A stretch of 14,845 nucleotides of DNA from Neolentinus lepideus HHB14362 ss-1 (GCA_001632425.1 KV425625.1:141823-156667), one strand, 5' to 3'. Positions 1-8,683 are shown, counted from the stretch's first letter. Numbers and translations: made by a program. The notes: generated by a model from the sequence alone, not told the origin.

Positions 1-200
1 CTCAGGAATATAAATTAGGTATTAGGTTAACCCATTTGAATTTCATGAATATTGTAGTATATTCTAGCATTTTGTACAAGTAGTATATAAAGCCCAAGGG
101 ACAGTGCCCTCCTCATGGGCTTGTAATCCTACGGTTTAACTGCCCTTGTACCAGTCTTCTATTAAAAATCTACACAGATCGCTATTTCTGTACCAAGCTG
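1..200 (+). repeat. Possible 3' part of an LTR (TATA box, nested hairpin, Py-rich tail)
   Basis: A TATA box (TATATAA, 84-90) is followed at once by a nested hairpin. AAGCCCA (90-96) pairs with TGGGCTT (116-122), and AGGG (97-100) pairs with CCCT (107-110) inside it. Then come an A/T-rich stretch and a CTTCTATTAAAA-like segment. A TATA box directly followed by a compact hairpin leader is typical of the U3/R part of fungal Copia-type LTRs, but no partner LTR, primer-binding site or coding region is visible here. It may be a solo or truncated LTR cut by the window edge. The remainder, 200-559, shows no gene. Confidence 0.3.
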
Positions 201-559
201 AAGGATATGCTGAGTACAATATACATGTTTAGCTTGCATTTGGCTCTGCCTCATCTTGACTCTGTCCCTTACCAGAAAAAGTAAGTCTGATACTGACTGA
301 TGCTAGAAAGAATTCCATGAATTTCGGAAGTAGGCCAATGTTTTAACTAGCTGATCTTCTGCTGCAGTCTTATAACAGCATTGAGAACCAATTTTGATGA
401 ATGAGTCAATTACAAGACTGGTCGAAACTCAGGGTTGTCTATGCAGAGAGCGCAGTAGACCCTGGTTGAAGGTCAGGTGAACACCAAGCTCGAGCCAATG
501 ATGGGACAACATTCATAACTTGCTGCTGGACAAGCATGACGCGAGGCACGAGCGGCTCA

Positions 560-597
560 GGCTTATGTCGAGCCAAGCTAAGAGCGTGCGAAGGAGT
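560..597 (+). repeat. Left inverted terminal-repeat-like arm of the DIRS element
   Basis: Read forward, this arm contains GGCTTAT (560-566), AAGCTAAGA (575-583) and AAGGAGT (591-597). The same three blocks occur in the same order on the minus strand at 6232-6188, separated by short indels. The 9-mer alone could be chance, but three colinear matches within about 40 bp are unlikely to be. It lies about 230 bp before the gag start, where a DIRS terminal repeat would be expected. Confidence 0.55.
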
Positions 598-603
598 CGC
601 CAT

Positions 604-655
604 GCGCTGAGCACGTGTCATCCACGTGTGCTCTATTTTCCTTTGTGCTCAGCAC
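604..655. repeat. Palindromic leader segment with two CACGTG E-boxes
   Basis: GCTGAGCAC (606-614) and GTGCTCAGC (645-653) are perfect reverse complements; allowing one mismatch the pairing covers 604-614 with 645-655. Between them sits a second imperfect inverted repeat around two CACGTG hexamers. It lies in the leader between the left arm and gag. It could be a hairpin in the genomic RNA or a bHLH-type binding site; the sequence does not decide which. Confidence 0.5.
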
Positions 656-825
656 ATCATTTTTGTCTCCCCATTACGCATCGCTTGCTAGCTGGGCTCG
701 ACGCTGCCTTTTCATTTTTCATCTTCATTCCCTTAAGTTATATCTGCTCTGCAGTTCTTTCCCCACTCTTTCACCATTCACCTTCCCGCTGGTACCATAT
801 TTATTTCACAGCTCTTTGACTTACA

Positions 826-2271
826 ATGAGGACCGAGACTCTGAAGCACAAGAGTAATAACTGTGATCCCTGGGACAAATGGGTCTCAACCCTGTCTCCA
901 CAAGATAAGATTTCAGAAAATGAGACCAGGAAGATAGCTAATGATATAAGGAAGAAAAAGCAGTTTTTACTTGAGCAGGAGCTGCTCAATGCCAGGGAAT
1001 CTGACCAGACACCTGGTCCTGGATGGACTCTGTCTCGAGTCTCTTCCTGCGTGTCTCTGATCTCAATTCTGGAAGAGGGCGGGAATGGGGACAAGCGCCT
1101 GCATACTCTGCCACCGGGTCGGATATCCTTTGCCAACATGGAAGCAGATTCAAGCTGGTCCCCGCATTCTGCTATGGCGCTGACCTTCATCGAGAACCTG
1201 GCTCTCTTTTTTGAGACCCTGACCAAGAGAACTGCGGAAGAAGAGCCCGTGAGCACTTGCGTGTCCAAGAAACCACGTGAGCTTCATACCACGGTGGATG
1301 AGGTACCCGTAGAGCCCAGCATGACTCTGCAGCTCAAAGGTTTTCATGAGGAAATCAAGATTCTCTTCTGGAACAACCAATATCTGCCGATTTCCCTCTT
1401 TACCTATGACAAGCTCTTCAAATTCACATGAGGAGCTGATCGGATGGACAGGAAAAAGCTGGACAACAAGGTCTGGATCATGGATATCTCAGGTGTTAGG
1501 GATGAGCATACCCTCTCATCTGGAGAGTGGCAGCAGGCAACTCTCAATTACATGTGTTTCTGCACCACGGTAGGTAGTGAAGACTTTGTCTTGAGGTGGA
1601 AACAGCACTTCCACTGGCTTTGTTGCCTTCCTGACTTCAAGAATCAATTCAAAACCATTCTTGAGGTTGATATAGAGCTTTGTGAGCAATACCACCACAT
1701 GCCCTTCCATTTCAGCCCGGTTTACTACCAGTCGGAGTACCAGAGGATCTCCACCAAGCTCAGCGAGAGCTCAAATTTGGCCTTATGGACCCAGAACGAG
1801 TCCCTCATCGCAGAGGCCAGGGCTCTCTTCAGCCAGATCTCAGGCTCAATTTCCTTAAATAGGGGAGCCCCTGTCCAGGGCACTGCCCAGCGAGGTGGCT
1901 ATCAGGGTGCAGGCTGTGGTTGCGGCGGCAGTCCCCCTCCCACACAACCAGGTGCTCTTGGTGTGCCCTTTCAGGCAGGTGGTGGAGGTGACCCCTCCCC
2001 CTCTATCTGCCTTGTCTGCTCATGGAAGGGACACTGCATTGATACCTGCACATCCAACTGCTTCCCAGATGGTGGGCAAGTCTTCGCTGAGGCTTGAAAT
2101 GGCACCCTGTACTCCCATGCTGGGAATCAGGAGATCTGCCACTGTTTCAATGTTGCAGGACTGGATGTTGCCCACTGCCGAGGTCCCCATGCCTCCCGCC
2201 AGCACATCTGCTCTTTCTGCGGTGCAAACCATCATGCCTTTAGCTGGACCTGTCGGGCGATGCCCGCCTAG
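826..2271 (+). pseudogene. Gag-like nucleocapsid protein of the DIRS element, two in-frame TGA stops
   Basis: One reading frame runs from ATG 826 to TAG 2269-2271 (482 codons with the stop), interrupted only by TGA at 1429-1431 and TGA at 2095-2097. The frame does not change across either stop, and the protein resembles the Gag-like ORF of Agaricomycete tyrosine-recombinase retroelements. The middle part (about 1500-1780) has a W/F-rich helical region. A Gly/Pro-rich linker (about 1880-2000) is followed by a CCHC zinc knuckle (CLVCSWKGHCIDTC, 2008-2049). A second Cys/His cluster (2137-2253) includes CSFCGANHH and ends in SWTCR. Such proteins package the element RNA. The start is chosen because ATG 826 is the first in-frame methionine after a pyrimidine-rich leader (about 740-810). 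Both stops could derive from CGA (Arg). Not functional as it stands. Confidence 0.75.
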
Positions 2272-2350
2272 TGTGGGTCCCACTTCTCCCTGCGACAGCT
2301 GTCTTTCTTGCGAATGTATGACTAGGTTGGACGAAGACTGCTGCTTATGA

Positions 2351-4202
2351 ATCAAAAATCACATTATCACGCCTTACAATGCTGACACATTTAACTCTTT
2401 ACTTGTACAACATAATCTTACAGATGAACACCCCGACCTCATGCATAATCTTCACTGCGGCTTTTCCATGGGCAGCTTTGATACCCTGCTTACCGAAACT
2501 GTCATCTTCACAAACCACCTGTCTTGTCTGAACCACGCAGAATTTATTGAGAACTACCTAGATGAGGAGGTGGCGGCTGGCCAGATGAGTGGCCCATTCA
2601 CAAAGGAGGAGACGGAGTGTATCCTTGGCCCATTCCAATGCTCACCCCTCACTGTCTCCGAGCAGCTGCAAGGTCCTGGCGAGCCTTGCAAGCTCTGCCT
2701 CTGTCGCAACCTTTCGAAGGGTACAAAGACACATCCATTGACGAATGATCATATAGACACGGATGAATTCCCAACACGTTTTGGGTCCGCTCATGAAGTA
2801 GCTGAAATTGTGAGTACTTATTTATCATACTCTTTCCGGGTCATGGCATATCCCACCCATTCGTGCATACTGCTCCAGGTCATGGCATTTGTTCCCACCT
2901 GCGAAGCTCTAGTTCAAGCTGTGGCATACCCCACCTCTTAGTCCACAGTGGCCGTGGCCATATCCCACCATTGGTTTCATAATCCATGAGCATATGCTTA
3001 CATACCCAATCATAGATTTGCGATGCCCCACCTGGCATGCAGGCAATGACTCTAGACATTGCCAAATTCCATTGCACTGCCCCCATCCATCCTGAACATA
3101 AGCCATGGTTCATAGTCCAGAGTCCTCGTGGATTCTTGACCACACCTGCCCCTTTGGGTGTCGCTCCTTGGAGAGTAATGCAGGCTCAATTGCAAATGGG
3201 GCTCTAGACATCTGGAAGAAGTCTGGCATCGGCCCTTCAGTGAAATGGGTTGATGACATTGTATCTTTTCGCATGGCACTAGCTCGGCTCCTTGATGGCT
3301 CCTTCAGCTACCCCTATGACTGTGAGGGTGCTCTGGCCTGTATCAGCCAACTCCGTATCCCCTGGCACAAAGACAAGGGTCAAGATTACGACTACATCTT
3401 CAAATACCTCAGCTTCTGATGGGACCTTACTCACAAGCGAGTCTCGCTTCCCAAAGAGAAATGCCTCAAATTCCTACTATGGGTTCGTGATGCCCTCCAG
3501 TTATTCAAGAAGGAGCGTGTTTCGCTTGAAGACGTCCGCAAGATCCAAGGTTCTCTATGTCATATCACTTTCGTCTACACCAGTGGCTGTGGCTATCTAC
3601 TGAACTTCTCTCACTTCATATCATTGTTCAAGAGTGACTGGGCGGTGCTCTGGCCCCTGCAGTCGGTAGTCAAAGACTTAGTCTGGTGGGAGCAGGAGCT
3701 CTCAAAGACCAATGTCTACAGGGACCTTTCTCCCCATGGTGCGACACGTGACCTGAAGATATTCATTGATGCCTCCACTTCATGGGGCATAGGTGTAACA
3801 TGGGACTCAGACTGGGATGCTTGGAAGTCCATCTCGGGCTGGCAGAGTCATGGTCATGACATCAGATGGCTGGAGAATATCGCGGTCAAGCTCGTCATAT
3901 ACATGCTCGAGGTGAGGGGCATCTGTGATGTGAGCATACTGATTCACTCAGACAATATGGGTGTCATTGGTGCCTTTGACAAGGGCCATAGCTCAAACTT
4001 TGAGTCTAACCTCTCCATCCGCCGTGCATTTGTGGTACTTGATTCAATCAATGTCCTTCCCATCCTTGAATATGTGAAGTCGGAGGATAACCCGGCCAAC
4101 TCTATCTCACACAGAGAGCTGGGTCCTTGGGAATCATTCGTTTGCTCTTCTTTTGAGCTCCCGGAGGAGCTGAAACCTTTTCTTAAACATGTGTGCTGCT
4201 AG
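2351..4202 (+). pseudogene. Reverse transcriptase-RNase H (pol) of the DIRS element, frameshifted
   Basis: The frame opens at 2351 (first ATG 2441) and encodes the N-terminal RT region, with LDEEVAAGQMSGPF, CRNLSKG and DEFPTRFGSAHEVAEI. After an intron-like insert (2810-3015) the RT continues with motif A (TLDIAKFH, Asp codon 3055). A one-base indel near 3135-3138 moves the frame before HTCPFG and SNAGSIANGALDIW. The catalytic box is VDD (3249-3257). A TGA at 3417 interrupts the frame just before WDLTHKRVSLP. RNase H follows: Asp in FIDAS (3768), Glu in WLEN (3873), Asp in HSDN (3951). The last acidic position, normally within NPADPISR, reads NPANSISH, with Asn at 4098 and His at 4110. The frame ends with TAG at 4200-4202. 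The product would have copied the element RNA into DNA; at least three lesions rule that out here. Confidence 0.85.
2810..3015 (+). other. Intron-like insert inside the RT domain, holding a 39-bp minisatellite
   Basis: The 5' boundary is GTGAGT (2810), the 3' boundary CATAG (ending 3015), with a CTTAC branch-like site about 15 bases before the acceptor. Removing it joins HEVAEI directly to ICDAPPGMQAMTLDI, which restores the normal RT spacing with no length change. At 206 bp it is longer than a typical fungal intron. Inside, GGCAT-centred units start at 2845, 2884 and 2923 (exact 39-bp period), with a fourth weaker unit near 2956. Unspliced, it reads in frame as 13-residue repeats until a stop at 2939. 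Confidence 0.6.
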
Positions 4203-5709
4203 GTCAGGTGGGTTGCATAGCATATTTCTATTCATGATACTGACATCTCCCTCGCCCAGCTTCTTCTTTGCGGTGGACCTTTCCATCATGGATCCTGGCA
4301 TGGTGCATCATATGGAGATGAAGCACCCACAGCAATCTGACTTTGGCCTTTACGACCTTGTTGCACCCCCTCGTCCCCCACCGCTTACCTCAAGTCAGTT
4401 GGCTAGCCATCCTTCAACATCAGTTAACCCTAACCCACCATCTCATCATAAGGCCATTGTCCCAGTACCACTGTCATCCATTCACACACCTCCATGCACA
4501 TCAAGTATCCAGAAGAAGGCTTGCTTGCCCTGGGCAGGCAGCGAGATCACACCTAGCCCCTTCCGTCCCCATGTCCCAGCTGCTGACCAGCTGCAGGCTT
4601 GGACTACTCCCCAGACTGTCCATTTTGACCAATGCCTATGACAATCACTTCCCACAAATATAGCAGATAAAACCCAAGAACTCATCTTTGCATCTCTTGA
4701 ACCAAACACTCGCACAAATTACGGTGCCAGACTTCTACATTTTCATCAGTTCTGCAACTCAGCTGGTGTCCTGGAGTCTGATCGCATGCCCACATTGTCT
4801 GCACTCCTGGCAGGATTTGTGGCTTGGAAGGCAGGGGAGGTTTCTGGCAGTACCATCTCTGCCTGGATGTCAGCAGTTCGGGCCTGGCACAAGCAGAATG
4901 GTGCTCATTGGGAGGGTGACAAAGATTACATCTCATTGGTGAAGACTTCTGCCCACAAGTTCACCCCTTCATCATCCAAGCACGTGAAATGCTTCCCGGT
5001 AACCATTGAGCACCTCATCGCCCTGGACAGATACCTGGACCTGCAATCTGGACATGACTGTGCTGTCTCAGCCATTGCACAGATTGCCTTCTGGAGCTGC
5101 TGCCATCTTGGCGAACTCACCATCCCAACTCATAATGGCTTTGACCCTCACCGCCATGTTGCCCACTCTTCGCCAGTCCGCTTTGCTGATCACTGGGATG
5201 GCCTCCGCTCAGCCCACCTTCACATCCCCTTTGGCAAGGTGGAGCGGGAATCTGGTGCTGACATCTCTGTTACAGGTTGGTCTGAGCTGTGCCCTGTCTG
5301 TGCTTTACAGACCCATTTGGCAGACAATGCTGTTGTCCCCCCTGATGCCCCTATGTTTTCCTATGTGATGGCAGGTGGCTGGGTCCCCCTGACAAAGGCA
5401 GTCTTCCTCCAGTGTTGTAAGGAGATCTGGGATCCAGTGAGGCTGTCGAGGGTGTCTGGCCATAGCTTCTGCATTGGTGGCGCCACAGAACTCTTGCTGG
5501 CAGGTGTTCCACCTGAGGTGGTAGCTGTGCAGGGGCAGTGGAAATCATTGGCATTCCTGCTCTACTGGCGGAAGCTCGAGGACCTGCTCCCCTTGATGAT
5601 CTCGAGGTCTTATGACAAGTCATGTGTGGAGAAGCTGTGTGAGGAGTTTGAGGCTTATCGTATTCATAACAACCTTCCTGCTGTTATCCTGTCTGCTATG
5701 CTGCTCTGA
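4189..5709 (+). pseudogene. Tyrosine recombinase (integrase) of the DIRS element, inactivated
   Basis: The ATG at 4189 overlaps the end of the RNase H frame by 14 bases. The frame runs to TGA 5707-5709 (507 codons with the stop), broken only by TGA 4639-4641. The first part is a Pro-rich linker ending in SPFRPHVPAADQLQAW. The core-binding domain begins near 4660 (ASLEPNTRTNYGARLLHFHQF, GEVSGSTISAW). The catalytic domain has FWSCCHLGELTIP, where the first catalytic Arg is His (codon 5104). It also has GHSFCIGGATELLLAGVPPE, where HxxR has become HxxC (codon 5470), then GQWKS in place of the usual GRWKS (5536). The nucleophile is kept in LLYWRK (Tyr codon 5563). The enzyme would integrate circular element DNA by a Tyr-DNA intermediate. 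Losing both arginines should abolish this. Each replacement fits CpG decay. Confidence 0.9.
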
Positions 5710-6187
5710 TCATGTTTCTTACTCTTCTGTCTGTTAGTTCTGTGATGTTGCCTGTTGTACCTCTGCCGGTTGTTGTCACTGCTCTGAATGTATTACGCTC
5801 ACATGCTGTTGTGTACTGCTCGTATGTTATTATCCCTCTCTGAGGTTGTCAACTTGTGTCATCCCTTGCTCTGTCTTGGGTTGGGATAGCCATTTCAGCA
5901 CTGCCGAAATCTGGCTAAGTGGTGAGCCATAGCTTGGGTTTGGGTGTAGCCCGATTTCATTGTGTCACCAAATGGCATGTTTGGGGCTGCACCTCTTCAA
6001 CCCTGAGCCTCGGGCCTAGCTTGCAGTGTACCACATTCCCCTTGGTGCCACACACCGTGGGTTTTGCCACTCATGTGCCTGCCGGCCTTGCCGGCCCGAG
6101 CCTCCCCCCAACCCATGGAAATCGTACCAAGCACTGTGCTACGGTTGATTTCCTGACTGTCTCAGTTCTGTGGGATTTCCCCATCCC
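5710..6187 (+). other. 3' non-coding region of the DIRS element
   Basis: No coding frame with recognisable homology lies between the recombinase stop and the right arm. The stretch is T/G-rich at first, then contains a short tandem GCCGGCCTTGCCGGCC block near 6080 and an imperfect hairpin (ATTTC/GAAAT) near 5890-5910. No split direct repeat of the Ngaro type could be recognised by eye. A 153-codon open stretch (5919-6380) crosses the putative element end and has no protein-like features. Confidence 0.5.
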
Positions 6188-6232
6188 ACTCCTTGCGGTT
6201 CAGCATCTTAGCTTGGTGGCTTGCTATAAGCC
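6188..6232 (-). repeat. Right inverted terminal-repeat-like arm of the DIRS element
   Basis: On the minus strand this segment shows, in order, GGCTTAT (6232-6226), AAGCTAAGA (6214-6206) and AAGGAGT (6194-6188), matching the left arm with small insertions (45 versus 38 bp). It lies between the recombinase and the start of the unrelated transposase remnant at 6361, so it marks a plausible right edge of the element. Confidence 0.55.
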
Positions 6233-6360
6233 AAATCATAGTAGAAGCCTAAGATCATTGCAGGGAAGAGCCGGAGAGTGTGGTAACATGGACACGTTTC
6301 TTCTGGCATGCTCCATGACTTGCAATTGGCGTCAATTAATGCACCATGGAGTGTGTCAGG

Positions 6361-7062
6361 TGGCGGTACACCTTCGCTGACACTCTTGCTCAGTTTGTGG
6401 TCAAATATAATCATCCCGAGTTCACCACCGCACAGGTGGAGAATGCTGCCGGGGATGTATTTTTACCATTCCAGACACTACCCGTCTTTCACAAAGTCAA
6501 GTTTTTGAATGAGGACCTATTATGAATGGGTGGGCCAGTTGAAACTCCAGATGCAATCCATGTATGACCTGTCAAGTCAGACTTTCGCGGACGACCTGTC
6601 CTAGCACGCCTTGATACAGTTTTAGTGAATCTTGGTTCAGGAACAGAATACAGTTTATCAGGTGCATATTCAAAACATGTTTAAATGTGATGATCTAACA
6701 CTGCACAAGGCTATCGAGTTGCTCAAGTCTGAGTTGTTTTTACGCTTCCTCCCCAAGTCATCTCTATTCTTTTCCCACACTGCCCTCCACCAAAGCATCT
6801 AGCTTATATCGAGTGGTTCACACCCTTCGCATCATCTCCTGAACCAAACAGTGGCCTGTACAAGGTGTCACGGGTTGTTCGGAATGGTGACCATGTTGCA
6901 AGCATCATTCCCATCTTACAGATTGGTCACAGTGTTCATCTATATCCAAAGTGGGGACCGGCTGTGCCGCGGGAGTGGACATTGAGTACAGTACTAGATA
7001 GTGCCCCTTCGTTCTATGTGAATCCTTTCTTAGACCGACATTCTAATGTGACTATGTTATAG
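6361..7062 (+). pseudogene. C-terminal remnant of a Plavaka-type (CACTA-like) transposase
   Basis: A single frame carries a run of motifs that I recognise from the C-terminus of Agaricomycete Plavaka/CACTA-like transposase ORFs (often annotated with DUF6830). They are FADTLAQFVVKYNHPEFT, VFLPFQTLPVFHKVKFLNED, RLDTVLVNLG, GYRVAQV, HLAYIEWFTPF and KVSRVVRNGDHVASIIP. The run ends with PREWTLSTVLDSAPSFYVNPF and a TAG at 7060-7062. Stops interrupt it at 6523, around 6568, near 6676-6690 (several) and 6730. Two of these TGAs (V*PVKS, AQV*VVF) stand where relatives have Arg, again the CGA-to-TGA pattern. Upstream of 6361 the frame is lost (TAA at 6337) and the catalytic RNase H-fold domain is absent. 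It is a truncated remnant of a cut-and-paste DNA transposon, broken independently of the DIRS element beside it. Confidence 0.75.
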
Positions 7063-7220
7063 TAAAGAGATATAATTTATCGAAGATCTGCCACTATTAG
7101 ACATGATTAGTAGAAATTTGTCAACGCATCTGATAATGTCTGCTAATAATGTATGTTATATGCATTAGTTCATCTTAGGGATAATTAGCTCAGATTTAGA
7201 TGTTATGAGTCCTGAGGTAT
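7063..7220. other. AT-rich spacer after the transposase remnant
   Basis: Nothing coding is visible. Judged by position this is probably the 3' flank of the decayed Plavaka-type element, but no terminal repeat of that element could be placed with confidence. Confidence 0.3.
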
Positions 7221-7610
7221 GAAGGAAAGCGTTTATATACGCTCAGAATGAGCACTCTGCTGAATGATGAGCCTGTGGGAATGCCCTGCCAAGTAATCGG
7301 TACGTGAAAATTTTGTAGTATTGACTAGAACGTTGGATGTCTGATTAAAAGTCCGCTTGTAGTTGTTACTACAAAGTCACTACAAACTCATTTTGTAGTC
7401 TCATTTCTCGATATTTTCTTCCTCACTTTCATAGACTTGCCTCATTTTCTCCGTACTTCTCAATATAAGCTTTTGGTATATATTCACATTATTCAGAATA
7501 TTTTTGTATATTTAGTGTTTTATTTGCATTCAGGAGGTGCAGTACACTCTTAGAGGCATTTCTTACCATGGGAACTGGACTACAATGACAGTTTGTAGTG
7601 GGTGGCACAG
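7221..7610 (+). mobile_element. Non-autonomous CACTA-like repeat, copy 1
   Basis: The segment is a diverged duplicate of 8690-9013. Shared blocks run in order: TTTATATAC, CTCA-AATGAGCA, GCTTGTAGT, CACTACAAACTCATT, TTCTCAATAT, GAATATTTTTGTAT, TTTAGTGTTTT and CAGTTTGTAGTGGGTGGCACAG. The core is bounded by a perfect 11-bp inverted repeat, CACTACAAACT (7378-7388) and AGTTTGTAGTG (7590-7600), a 223-bp unit. Further ACTACAA/TTGTAGT motifs in both orientations lie nearby, as subterminal transposase-binding repeats do in CACTA elements. It may be mobilised by, or derived from, the neighbouring Plavaka-type element; that link is inferred from the CACTA start only. No target-site duplication was clear. 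Confidence 0.6.
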
Positions 7611-7727
7611 CATCGTGCTGCATCGATTCCAAATGCTGGCCTCTGATTGGTCAGATGCTTGCTCGCGTGGGTCACAAAGGGCTTCAAGCTTACTAGACTC
7701 TAGTGTATAATCTTAGCTCGTAATTGC

Positions 7728-8516
7728 CTACTGACTTCACCAGTCAGTTCATTGAGTGGGCCTGGGATACCAGGAAGAGAATGATGTAGACAACATGAAA
7801 GTTCCGCAAGATTTTACACACTGTTTACATCATCAGTCACCAATAGCTGGTATTTCCACTGAGAAAAATCGGAAAATTTGCTAAAAATATCAGAAAAATT
7901 TGTACAATCTAAGGTGGCTGGCACCCACCCATTTGATTGTTTACTTGTTTGTGCACACCTTCCAAATATGGAAATTATTGATGTTGTATGTATCTTTCTT
8001 ACCTTATACTGGTCTACTGGCATTATTAGTCTGTTCATTGAGTGTGTAGATAATGACATAGATAGCATTAAAATCTTGTGAGATTTTACACACTGTTTAC
8101 ATCATTGGTCACCAATAGCTGGTATTTCTGCTCAGAAAAATTGGAAAATTTGCTAAAAAAATATAGGAAAATTTTGTACAACCCACTGGTACATACACAT
8201 TTTGTTTATTTGTTTGGTTATACCCTCCAAATATGGTAAATATTGATATTGTATATCTCTCTCTTACCTTATATTGGTCTACTGGCTTTATTAGTGGGCT
8301 CATTGAGTGAGCATGGTATACCAGCAAGAGCATGACATAGATGGCATGAAAGTCCTGTGAGATTTTACATGCAGTTTACATCATTGGTCATCAATAACTT
8401 GTATTTCTGCTCAGAAAACCGGAAAATTTGCTAAAAATATCAGAAACATTTGTACAGCCCAGGGTGGCTGGCACATTTATTTGGGTGATTGTTTGTACCT
8501 TCTAAATATGGTAATT
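7728..8516. repeat. Tandem repeat, period about 270-281 bp, roughly three copies
   Basis: The word GATTTTACA begins at 7810, 8080 and 8361 (steps of 270 and 281 bp). Each is followed by TTTACATCAT, CACCAATA-CTGGTATTTC (diverged in the third copy), GGAAAATTTGCTAAAAA, TTGTACA and a CCAAATATGG-like block. The unit end (TCATTGAGTG, ATACCAG-AAGAG-ATGA, CATGAAAGT) is seen before the first GATTTTACA (from 7728) and again at 8299-8355. The last copy is truncated around 8516. Copies differ by many substitutions and small indels, so the array is old. No reading frame is conserved between copies. It sits between the two CACTA-like copies. Confidence 0.8.
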
Positions 8517-8534
8517 TTTATGAGTCCAGAAGTT

Positions 8535-8683
8535 GTCAAAAATTTCTGTACCTCATTATAATTTAAAAAATCGTCAAAAATGGATTGAGATAAGATTAAA
8601 ATAGACTTTTAATCCCATTTAAAACCATTTAAAACCTTCTTTTCTCTGGTAATCCATTATAATGGGGCACAGAAGTTTCTGAC
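8535..8683. mobile_element. MITE-like element 1 (28-bp terminal inverted repeats)
   Basis: The left end (8535-8562) and right end (8656-8683) are inverted repeats matching at 24 of 28 positions; all four differences are transitions. The termini read GTCA...ATTATAAT. The 149-bp element is AT-rich, non-coding and largely able to fold back on itself (GGATTAAAAT-like and ATTTTAATCC-like words inside). No target-site duplication was recognised. A related element lies at 9044-9160. Confidence 0.65.

Larger units (their letters stand above)
560..6232 (+). mobile_element. Degenerate DIRS-order (tyrosine-recombinase) retrotransposon
   Basis: The element carries three consecutive plus-strand coding blocks in the order expected of DIRS/Ngaro-type elements: a Gag-like zinc-knuckle protein, RT with RNase H, and a tyrosine recombinase in place of a DDE integrase. 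No methyltransferase or hydrolase domain was seen. Outer limits are set by an inverted pair of related segments (560-597 and 6188-6232), giving about 5.7 kb, a normal size for the group. Inverted arms would favour a DIRS1-like over an Ngaro-like layout (which has split direct repeats), but the ends are too eroded to be sure. All coding blocks are broken: in-frame TGA codons at 1429, 2095, 3417 and 4639, a frameshift near 3136, and substituted catalytic residues. The copy is dead; the type is widespread in Agaricomycetes. Confidence 0.85.

Noticed and set aside
801..1268. 155-residue minus-strand ORF antisense to gag
   Set aside because: It is a shadow of the plus-strand gag frame, which has zinc knuckles and family resemblance.
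826..5709. Recoding of UGA (stop-codon readthrough or altered code) to explain four in-frame TGA codons
   Set aside because: The recombinase frame itself ends in TGA, a frameshift is also present, and other Arg positions became Cys, His or Gln. Decay explains all of this more simply.
5919..6380. 153-residue plus-strand ORF
   Set aside because: It crosses the putative end of the DIRS element into unrelated sequence and has no protein-like motifs.
7728..8516. CRISPR-like array
   Set aside because: The units are about 270-281 bp, diverged and contiguous; there are no short identical repeats with unique spacers, and the context is eukaryotic.
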